Shown: one piece after another, positions 1-5,433 of the stretch
How positions within the stretch are numbered: the stretch's first letter is position 1
How the letters are laid out: every line of letters starts with the position of its first letter
Assembly: GCA_044339595.1 (NCBI GenBank)
Contig: JBIIVF010000127.1
Location: forward strand, 1-6,829
DNA: 6,829 bases
Reading direction: 5' to 3'
Origin: CAZTGZ01 sp044339595
GTDB lineage: Bacteria > Bacteroidota > Bacteroidia > NS11-12g > UBA9320
Notes under the pieces: model-generated
What the model saw: only the letters and a program-made list of their open reading frames with translations
Databases searched by the model: none
What the model was told of the DNA's origin: nothing
Translations under genes and position numbers: made by a program

Positions 1-911
1 GTAATGGTATGGGTGGTGCTCACCGGGATACCAAAATGTTCCGTGCCAAATAAAGTAAGTGCTCCCGCAGTTTCAGCAGCGACCCCTTCAAAAGGTGTCA
101 CTTTGGTTATTTTACTTCCCATGGTTTTAACAATACGCCATCCGCCCATCATGGTTCCCATGCCAATGGCAGTATAACAACCAATAACTACCCACTCAGG
201 TATATGTTTAATCGACATAACAGTCTTCCCATTTTTAATCGTCGCCTCCTGAATCACCAACATCCATGATGGAATTTGGTCAACACTGATGCCGTATTGA
301 TTGATATACACAATCAAAGCCGCTGCAATGATTCCCATTACTTTCTGAGCGTCGTTTCCACCGTGCCCGATGCTGAATAAGGCCGAAGAAACCAACTGCA
401 ATCTTCGGAAGTACTTATCCAAAATGGATGGTTTTATTTTTCTGCAGGTCCACATAATAAGCACCGCAATCAAATAGGAAATGACCATTCCAATGATAGG
501 CGCCAAGAAAATAAAAGCAGCAATTTTTCCAATTTTATCCAAACTCACTACATCAACACCTGCATGCGCAACGGCCGCTCCTGCAAACCCTCCGATCAAG
601 GTGTGTGATGAGCTGGAAGGGATACCCAAATACCAAGTGATTAGATTCCATAAGATGGCCGCGATCAGACCTCCTGCAATGACCAATAAATTGATGCTCG
701 TTGAATCGACGGTTTTGGCGATGGTGTCGGCTACTTTAAATTCGGAAATCCAATAGGCAATAACATTGAAAAATGCAGCCCATAAAACAGCGTAAAAGGG
801 CGTTAATACCCTTGTACTGACGATGGTGGCAATGGAGTTGGCGGCATCATGAAATCCATTGATGAAGTCAAAAACAAAGGCTAAGACGATAATTGCAATA
901 AGCAGATACAT
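1..911 (-). CDS. pit: PiT-family inorganic phosphate transporter (C-terminus cut off by window edge)
   Basis: Integral inner-membrane transporter of the PiT (PF01384) family, which moves inorganic phosphate or metal-phosphate with a cation. 303 residues are visible from ATG at 911; the frame is still open at base 1. The family's duplicated signature is clear. In the N-terminal half there is NGFHDAANSIAT (about 18-29) and GIPSSSSHTLIGG (96-108). In the C-terminal half there is SIGHGGNDAQK (180-190) and GIPVSTTHTI (294-303). Several hydrophobic segments lie between them (about 1-17, 38-54, 73-95, 132-153, 190-203, 240-257). Short bacterial PiT proteins are only somewhat longer, so probably just the last one or two membrane helices are missing. 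It starts 9 bp after the DUF47 stop codon and is almost certainly co-transcribed with it. No Shine-Dalgarno is seen before this start. The family call is firm; whether the ion is H+ or Na+ cannot be told. Confidence 0.95.
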   Translation of the reverse strand, partial: MYLLIAIIVLAFVFDFINGFHDAANSIATIVSTRVLTPFYAVLWAAFFNVIAYWISEFKVADTIAKTVDSTSINLLVIAGGLIAAILWNLITWYLGIPSSSSHTLIGGFAGAAVAHAGVDVVSLDKIGKIAAFIFLAPIIGMVISYLIAVLIMWTCRKIKPSILDKYFRRLQLVSSALFSIGHGGNDAQKVMGIIAAALIVYINQYGISVDQIPSWMLVIQEATIKNGKTVMSIKHIPEWVVIGCYTAIGMGTMMGGWRIVKTMGSKITKVTPFEGVAAETAGALTLFGTEHFGIPVSTTHTI

Positions 912-920
912 GGTAAATGA

Positions 921-1565
921 TTACGCGTTCTTTACCTGAATAGACTTGATCAGGTCAACCGCATCTTCAGCCATATCGGTTGCTGTTTCAAGTGCCATGT
1001 AAATTTCTTTATATTTAATGAGTCTGATGGGGTCTTTCTCAAATTCGAACAACTTACCAATGGCCGAATCAAAGATGTCGTCTGCATCGTTTTCTATGCG
1101 GTTTACTTCAAGATAGGCATTATGAATGATATTGGCATGGCCCATATCGTGCAGATGGCTAATGGCTTTATGTATTTCGCGACTCGCTTCTTCAATGAGT
1201 TTCGCCAATCCGACCATTTCTTCCGTAATTTCATCTACTTTATAAATGACCATCCTGCTCGCAGAACCATGTATATAGTCTAACACGTCATCTAACACAA
1301 CTGCAAGGCTATGTATGTCTTCGCGATCAAAAGGGGTGATAAAGCTCACACTGAGTTCTTTTAAAATCTCATGGGTGATGCTGTCTCCAACGTGTTCATA
1401 TTCGGTAAGTTGATCTCTATAGGTTTCTCTTTTGTAGGGCTCCTTCTCAAGCATCATTTTGCTGAGAATCTCCGAGGATACAATTAAATTTTCAGAGGCT
1501 TTTTTAAAGAGAACAAAGAATTTTTTCTCCTTAGGAATCAGCAGATTTAAGACTTTGTTTAGCAT
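921..1565 (-). CDS. DUF47 / PhoU-like Pit accessory protein
   Basis: A 214-residue, all-helical cytoplasmic protein of the DUF47 (PF01865, TIGR00153, PhoU-like) family. Members are commonly encoded directly beside PiT transporters and are thought to modulate phosphate uptake. Visible hallmarks are the acidic, probably metal-binding clusters typical of PhoU folds: E57-x-x-G60-D61 in EYEHVGDSITHEI, TPFDREDI (77-84), VLDDVLDYIHG (90-100), NRIENDADDIFD (155-166) and ETATDMAEDAVDLI (193-206). The length is normal for the family and there is no signal peptide or membrane segment. The ATG at 1565 (MLNKVLNLL) is the only sensible start. It is the first gene of a two-gene unit with the PiT transporter downstream. 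A perfect TAnnTTTG box lies 4 bp before the start codon, so the message may be nearly leaderless. The exact biochemical role of DUF47 remains inferred. Confidence 0.93.
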   Translation of the reverse strand: MLNKVLNLLIPKEKKFFVLFKKASENLIVSSEILSKMMLEKEPYKRETYRDQLTEYEHVGDSITHEILKELSVSFITPFDREDIHSLAVVLDDVLDYIHGSASRMVIYKVDEITEEMVGLAKLIEEASREIHKAISHLHDMGHANIIHNAYLEVNRIENDADDIFDSAIGKLFEFEKDPIRLIKYKEIYMALETATDMAEDAVDLIKSIQVKNA

Positions 1566-1569
1566 GCGG

Positions 1570-1577
1570 CAAAGGTA
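1570..1577 (-). promoter_or_regulatory. Candidate Bacteroidota -7 promoter box for the DUF47-pit unit
   Basis: On the minus strand this reads TACCTTTG, a perfect match to the Bacteroidota -7 consensus TAnnTTTG. Transcription from it would begin roughly at or just before the ATG at 1565. No convincing TTTG -33 element is seen at the expected distance; the nearest upstream feature is a GTTAAC sequence. The box match is direct; promoter function is inferred. Confidence 0.5.
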
Positions 1578-1645
1578 GCCTCACAGGCATCCGATAATGT
1601 TAACAGAAAGTTAAGGCAATGTGTGAGAATTATTATTTTTTCGGA

Positions 1646-2095
1646 TCAATCTTCTTTGAATAAATAAAATCGAACGGACTTGTTTGAAATGGGTTGATTA
1701 TGAATGATAATCTCCAATTCATTTTCGCGGATAAATTGATATTCGATGACTTTTGGGAAATCGTGTTCGAAATTGACAAAACGCCAAAAATGGGTGCTGA
1801 TAGAATCGGCGCAAAACATGACCGGCTTTTGTTGTTTGGGGGCGGCTATGTAACACCAAGATTCGGAAAATTTTTGAATCGTCAATATTTCTTGAATTTC
1901 TGTGGTATTCGCAAGGGTGTAGTATCCTTCACCCCGGGCAACTTGACCGGTAATTTTCCAACGTTATCCTGTAACACGACCAACGGTATCGGTATGTGCC
2001 CAATTCCCTTCAAGTAGTCGGAGGTTAGGAGTTTGGCCAAATGAAGTAATTGCTGAAATTACATATAGCCATAAAATTAAGATTCGTTGGTACAT
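1646..2095 (-). pseudogene. Secreted DUF6265-like (lipocalin-type) gene interrupted by an in-frame stop
   Basis: One continuous minus-strand frame from ATG at 2095 to TGA at 1646 would encode 149 residues but carries a TAA at codon 44 (1964-1966). The reading begins with a signal peptide (MYQRILILWLYVISAITSFG, then QTPN). It continues with LRLLEGNW (about 25-32), the stop followed by RW, then RGEGYY (about 54-59), FVNFEHDFPKVIEY (about 106-119) and a C-terminal strand SVRFYLF. These match DUF6265 (PF19780) hallmarks as I recall them: LxGxW, ExW and FxNxxHDFPxxIxY. The stop falls where the family usually has Glu, so a single GAA to TAA change would explain it. There is no frameshift and both sides still look conserved, so the lesion is recent or a sequencing error. 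A restart at TTG 1885 would lack the signal peptide. Function of the family is unknown. The gene is divergent from folA. Confidence 0.72.
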
Positions 2096-2101
2096 AGAAT
2101 T

Positions 2102-2131
2102 TTTGAAAGTTTAAATTTACACCATTATTTG
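2102..2131 (+). promoter_or_regulatory. Possible folA promoter (TTTG -33 and imperfect -7 box)
   Basis: TTTG at 2102-2105 is followed after 18 bp by ATTATTTG at 2124-2131. This resembles the Bacteroidota TTTG / TAnnTTTG pair, but the TA of the -7 box is not conserved. The -7 box ends 5 bp before the folA ATG, giving a nearly leaderless message. Spacing is good and sequence match is partial, so this is a weak call. Confidence 0.35.
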
Positions 2132-2136
2132 TTGAA

Positions 2137-2655
2137 ATGAAAACAGACGAGAAGAAAGTCGAAACGGCCATCATAGTTGCCATGGGATTGAATCACGAAA
2201 TTGGGGCAGGAAACCAGCTCATATGGCATTTGAAGGACGATTTGAAAATGTTCAAAGAACTCACGCAGGGGCATCCCGTTGTGATGGGGCGCAAAACTTT
2301 CGAGGCCATTAAAAAGCCTTTGCCCGGACGAACCAATATTGTGATTAGTCGCAGCAAAGAACCGATGGAAGGGGTTTTGATGGCGAATTCTCTCAACGAA
2401 GCCCTGGAATTGGCGTCGGATGCAACCGGGAGCGAGCTCTGTTGCATCATAGGTGGAGGCCAGATTTATGCAGCAGCTTTGTCGATGGCCGATACCTTGT
2501 ACATTACAAAAGTACAGGCGGAATTTCCGGAAGCGGATACCTTCTTTCCGGATGTAAATTTCGATCAATGGAACGAAACACTCTTATCGAGCTTTCCTGC
2601 AAACGAGCGCAATGAATATGCATTTGAAGTTTTTAAGTATACCCGATTGGTGTAA
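2137..2655 (+). CDS. folA: Dihydrofolate reductase
   Basis: Cytoplasmic enzyme that reduces dihydrofolate to tetrahydrofolate with NADPH, supplying one-carbon units for thymidylate, purine and methionine synthesis; target of trimethoprim. It has 172 residues, a normal bacterial DHFR length. Visible parts are the first strand TAIIVAMGLNHEIG (10-23), the active-site helix LIWHLKDDLKMFK (28-40) with catalytic Asp35 (equivalent to E. coli Asp27) and Phe39, VVMGRKTFEAI (48-58), PLPGRTNIVISR (61-72) with Arg65 (folate glutamate contact), the NADPH-binding IIGGGQIY (104-111), Thr121, and the C-terminal DTFFPD (134-139). The prolines at E. coli positions 21 and 25 are replaced by Ile and Lys (LIWHLKDD); I recall similar variation in chromosomal Bacteroidota enzymes. 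ATG 2137 is chosen because the next Met (16) lies inside the first strand. No thyA is adjacent. It ends 6 bp before the convergent MFS gene. Confidence 0.96.
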   Translation: MKTDEKKVETAIIVAMGLNHEIGAGNQLIWHLKDDLKMFKELTQGHPVVMGRKTFEAIKKPLPGRTNIVISRSKEPMEGVLMANSLNEALELASDATGSELCCIIGGGQIYAAALSMADTLYITKVQAEFPEADTFFPDVNFDQWNETLLSSFPANERNEYAFEVFKYTRLV

Positions 2656-2661
2656 ATCCAA

Positions 2662-3834
2662 TCACACCTTGTGATGAAATATTTGCCACGCAAGGTATAA
2701 ACTTCCCATCAAGATGAAGGCCCCGAACAGATAGGGCAAATGGAAATTCAAATCATACAAGGTCCCGCCCAAAATCGGACCTGCTACCCTTGCCAATGAT
2801 CCGAACGACTGATTCAGTCCGAGTATTTCTCCTGAGCTCCCTTCTTCTGCATTCTGAGACAGCATCGATGCCAAACTCGGCGAAAGAAATCCATTGCTCA
2901 GTGCAATAATTAATAGCGCAAAAAGCTCCCAAGGCATGAATAAATCTCCATTAAAAAACGGCATCAAGGTGAGGCCGACGGCAAGAAAAATCGTGCCCAT
3001 TACCAGTAATTTTCGCTCGCCGAAGCGATCGTTGAATTTGCCGATCAATCCCCCCTGAATCACAGCGGAACAAACCCCGATATAGGCAAACATAAAGCCG
3101 ATTTGACGATCATTCAATCCGCTGTGTTCTTTCCATAACAACGCTGCGGTAATTTGCATCATGCTGAACGCAGCGATGTATATGAAGTTGATGAGGAATA
3201 ATTCTCTGATCAATGGCTTTTGCAATGCTTTGAAAATATTCGTAACCGGCTTGAAGGAAAAAGCTTTATCCGGATTTTTAATCTTCAGGGATTCAGGCAG
3301 CCAAAAATAAATCATGCCCAAATTAAGTAATGATAGAATGGCTGCGATATACCCAACCCACTCAATGCCCCAGGCTTCGTTGACAAATCCACCGAGGGGT
3401 GGTCCGAATATAAATCCTAACCCGAATGCAGCCCCAATCAAACCCAGACTTTTTGCACGGTTCTTAACATCCGTTGAATCGGTGATATAGGCTTGTGCTG
3501 CAGCAATATTGGCAGATCCAATGCCGGCTAATATTCTCGATAATGCCAGAATGAGCAAGGTCGATGCCTGTGCGAAGATGAAATGCGCTACCACCGTGAT
3601 GGCCACACTGCCCATAATCACGGGTCTTCTACCCACCCGATCACTCAAGGTTCCCCAAAACGGGGAAAAAAGAAAATTCATGAGGGCATAAACGGATGCG
3701 AGTATGCCGATTTCAAAACCGGTTGCACCCAATTCTTTCGCAAAATTCGGAAGTATCGGTATTATAAGTCCAAAACCTACCAGATCTAAAAAAGTAGTAA
3801 AAAAGAGCACCGCAAGCGGGCTTCTCCATTTCAT
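2662..3834 (-). CDS. MFS drug:H+ antiporter, TetA-like (DHA1 family)
   Basis: A 390-residue inner-membrane exporter of the major facilitator superfamily with about 12 helices and a central cytoplasmic loop near 187-205. Signature motifs are plain. Helix 1 has FLDLVGFGLIIPILP (15-29) with the membrane Asp17. Motif A in loop 2-3 is GTLSDRVGRRPV (61-72). Motif B in helix 4 is SRILAGIGSANIAAAQAYI (99-117). The antiporter motif C in helix 5 is GLIGAAFGLGFIFGPPLGG (131-149). A second, degenerate motif A (GKFNDRFGERK, 265-275) sits in the equivalent loop of the C-terminal half. This pattern fits the TetA/TCR branch, but such proteins are common chromosomal transporters in Bacteroidota and sequence alone does not prove tetracycline export. 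The ATG lies 1 bp after the asnS stop codon with no Shine-Dalgarno, so it is probably co-transcribed and translationally coupled to asnS. Confidence 0.93.
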   Translation of the reverse strand: MKWRSPLAVLFFTTFLDLVGFGLIIPILPNFAKELGATGFEIGILASVYALMNFLFSPFWGTLSDRVGRRPVIMGSVAITVVAHFIFAQASTLLILALSRILAGIGSANIAAAQAYITDSTDVKNRAKSLGLIGAAFGLGFIFGPPLGGFVNEAWGIEWVGYIAAILSLLNLGMIYFWLPESLKIKNPDKAFSFKPVTNIFKALQKPLIRELFLINFIYIAAFSMMQITAALLWKEHSGLNDRQIGFMFAYIGVCSAVIQGGLIGKFNDRFGERKLLVMGTIFLAVGLTLMPFFNGDLFMPWELFALLIIALSNGFLSPSLASMLSQNAEEGSSGEILGLNQSFGSLARVAGPILGGTLYDLNFHLPYLFGAFILMGSLYLAWQIFHHKV

Positions 3835-3835
3835 A

Positions 3836-5377
3836 TTATGGAGTTAATCGTCCGTACATCCTTGGAAATGGAATGGTTTCTCTAACATGTTGCAGTTTGC
3901 ACACCCAACTCACCAATCTTTCTAATCCTAATCCAAAGCCGGCGTGCGGAACAGATCCAAATCTTCGCAAATCGAGATACCATTCGAATTCACTCATGGG
4001 GAGGTCATGCTCTACTATCTTCTCTTTGAGCAGCGTCTCATTGGTTTCGCGCTCTCCCCCGCCTACAATTTCGCCGTATCCTTCCGGAGCTAAAACATCC
4101 ACCCCACGGGCAAAACGGGTGTCTTCCGGATTGCGTTTTAAATAAAATGCCTTCACCGCATGTGGCCAATCATATACCATTACCGGAACATCAAACAAGC
4201 GGGTTAAAACCGTTTCATCCGATCCGCCAAAATCATTGCCGTATTCAAAATCCTTGGCTGACTTTAGCCATACCGGGATGTTTCTCACTTGTTCTTCGTG
4301 AACTTTGATCTCTTGCTTTAATTTGTCAATTTGGGTCTGATTAAAGGCTATTTGCCCTTTTTTCATACCTCCGGCAGCAATGGATTGCTCTCTTTCTGCA
4401 ATTTCTCGTTGGATTTCCTCAATACGGGTTTCTGCAGCTTTCAAATCTTCTTCGAGCACTTGCAGGGAATATCTACCGTTCACTGCTTCGCGCCCTTTGA
4501 TGATTTCAACGGCTCTGTCATAACTCAATCGGGGGAAAACCTGATTCACCAACTTAAGTTTCTCTACATCTCTTTCCAACATCTCCAGCTCTACCGGACA
4601 ATGTTCAATGACTTCATTCACTACATATCGCAGGAAATCTTCAATCAAATCCATGTTGTCGAAAATGTCGAAAAATGCCATCTCCGGTTCAATCATCCAG
4701 AACTCTGACAAATGTCGGCGTGTCTTGCTCTTTTCAGACCTGAAAGTAGGTCCGAAGGTGTAAATCTTGCCCATGGCCATCGCCATCGCTTCTCCATATA
4801 ACTGTCCAGACTGGCTCAAATAAGCCGGCGCACCATAGAAATCAGTTTCGAATAGATCGCTGGTGCCTTCACAAGCGTTTCCGGTGAAGATTGGAGCATC
4901 CATCTGCACAAATCCTTCTTGTTGAAAAAAGGAATGAATCGCATAAATCAGGCGGTTTCTCACTTTCATAATGGCCCATTGTCTCTTGCTTCTGAGCCAC
5001 AAGTGACGGTTATCCATCAAAAACTCTATACCGTGTTCTTTTTTGGCAATGGGATAGTCATTTACTTGCTGATAAACTTCAATATTATCAGCCTGAATTT
5101 CATATCCACCCACCTGACGTTCGTCTTTAACTACTTTTCCTGTAATCTTTAAGGAAGATTCTAGCCCGGCAGTTTGTGCTTTAGTGAACATGGATTCATC
5201 GATAGAATCCGCTGAAAAGATACATTGGCAGAGGCCTGTTCCATCCCTTAAAATGATGAAAACCAATCCTTTACCTTCTCGCTTGTTAGAGACCCACCCC
5301 CTTAACTCAACCTGTTTTGATTCATGTGATGAGAGCTGACTGATTTGAACTCTCTTTTTATAGTCGTGCATTAACAT
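3836..5377 (-). CDS. asnS: Asparaginyl-tRNA synthetase with an extra coiled-coil hairpin
   Basis: Class IIb synthetase that charges tRNA-Asn with asparagine in the cytoplasm. Numbering is from ATG 5377 (513 residues). An N-terminal OB-fold anticodon-binding domain is seen at about 23-53 (VELRGWVSNKR to GLCQCI). Motif 1 is FVQMDAPIFTG (156-166). Motif 2 spans 207-235, with FRSE (R213, E215) and RHLSEFWMIEPE. Motif 3 is GFGLGLERLVSW (480-491, R487). Motif 2 resembles AsnRS rather than AspRS. Bacterial AsnRS is usually near 465 residues; the surplus is a helical insert around 295-375. Start: the frame can be extended to TTG at 5389, but that codon overlaps a perfect -7 promoter box, so ATG 5377, or ATG 5371 (MHDYKKRVQ), is preferred. 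Neither has a Shine-Dalgarno. The TetA-like gene follows 1 bp after the stop, and rpoN is divergent. Confidence 0.96.
   Translation of the reverse strand: MLMHDYKKRVQISQLSSHESKQVELRGWVSNKREGKGLVFIILRDGTGLCQCIFSADSIDESMFTKAQTAGLESSLKITGKVVKDERQVGGYEIQADNIEVYQQVNDYPIAKKEHGIEFLMDNRHLWLRSKRQWAIMKVRNRLIYAIHSFFQQEGFVQMDAPIFTGNACEGTSDLFETDFYGAPAYLSQSGQLYGEAMAMAMGKIYTFGPTFRSEKSKTRRHLSEFWMIEPEMAFFDIFDNMDLIEDFLRYVVNEVIEHCPVELEMLERDVEKLKLVNQVFPRLSYDRAVEIIKGREAVNGRYSLQVLEEDLKAAETRIEEIQREIAEREQSIAAGGMKKGQIAFNQTQIDKLKQEIKVHEEQVRNIPVWLKSAKDFEYGNDFGGSDETVLTRLFDVPVMVYDWPHAVKAFYLKRNPEDTRFARGVDVLAPEGYGEIVGGGERETNETLLKEKIVEHDLPMSEFEWYLDLRRFGSVPHAGFGLGLERLVSWVCKLQHVRETIPFPRMYGRLTP
4277..4465 (-). other. Predicted antiparallel coiled-coil hairpin inserted in AsnRS
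   Basis: Codes for AsnRS residues 305-367 (numbering from ATG 5377). Helix one (305-333) has hydrophobic residues in strict 3-4 heptad spacing: L305, L308, L312, A315, I319, I322, I326 and I333. A glycine-rich turn follows (GGMKKG, about 336-341). Helix two (about 346-367) has I350, L353, I357, V364 and I367. Charged residues fill the other positions. It lies between SYDRAVEII and the FEYGNDFGGSDE segment, which in E. coli AsnRS are separated by only a few residues as I recall. Coiled-coil character is read directly from the sequence; the hairpin fold and any function are inference. Confidence 0.65.
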
Positions 5378-5385
5378 TAATTTTG
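5378..5385 (+). promoter_or_regulatory. Candidate -7 box for rpoN, back-to-back with the asnS box
   Basis: TAATTTTG matches TAnnTTTG exactly on the plus strand and would give an rpoN leader of about 40-45 bases. No TTTG -33 element sits at the usual distance (the nearest TTTG, 5344-5347, is 30 bp upstream), so the call is weak. The box abuts the asnS start region. Confidence 0.3.
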
Positions 5386-5386
5386 G

Positions 5387-5394
5387 CAAAAATA
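5387..5394 (-). promoter_or_regulatory. Candidate -7 promoter box for asnS
   Basis: On the minus strand this reads TATTTTTG, a perfect TAnnTTTG match. Transcription would start around 5379-5383, a few bases before the ATG codons at 5377 and 5371. Its final TTG is the same triplet that forms the longest possible AsnRS start codon (5389), so that codon would lie upstream of the transcript. A TTTG occurs upstream on the minus strand, but with a 25 bp spacer, longer than usual. Confidence 0.5.
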
Positions 5395-5420
5395 ATTCAA
5401 TTTACTGAGCGTAAGGGAAC

Positions 5421-5427
5421 AAAGGAG
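5421..5427 (+). promoter_or_regulatory. Strong Shine-Dalgarno for rpoN
   Basis: AAAGGAG ends 6 bp before the rpoN ATG at 5434, a textbook spacing. It fixes the rpoN start. It stands out because none of the other genes here shows such a site. Confidence 0.75.
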
Positions 5428-5433
5428 TAAGGA

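Noticed and set aside
1694..2017. Plus-strand open frame of 107 codons.
   Set aside because: It is antisense to the DUF6265-like gene, whose signal peptide and family motifs are on the minus strand. The plus-strand translation shows no recognisable motif.
2125..2568. Minus-strand open frame of 147 codons opposite folA.
   Set aside because: It mirrors a clear dihydrofolate reductase; the translation is low in recognisable structure and rich in residues typical of antisense readings.
2661..2675. Inverted repeat ATCACA-CCT-TGTGAT between the convergent folA and MFS genes, as a possible bidirectional terminator.
   Set aside because: The stem is only 6 bp, moderately AT-rich, has no T-run on either strand and overlaps the end of the MFS coding sequence. 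It could be chance.
2137..3834. Dihydrofolate reductase beside a TetA-like pump as a possible trimethoprim/tetracycline resistance island.
   Set aside because: There is no integron, transposase or repeat; the genes are convergent, base composition does not stand out by eye, and the enzyme looks like a chromosomal housekeeping type.
4331..4708. Plus-strand open frame of 125 codons opposite asnS, and similar frames opposite asnS and rpoN.
   Set aside because: All are shadows of strongly conserved genes on the other strand, with no ribosome-binding site or recognisable domain.
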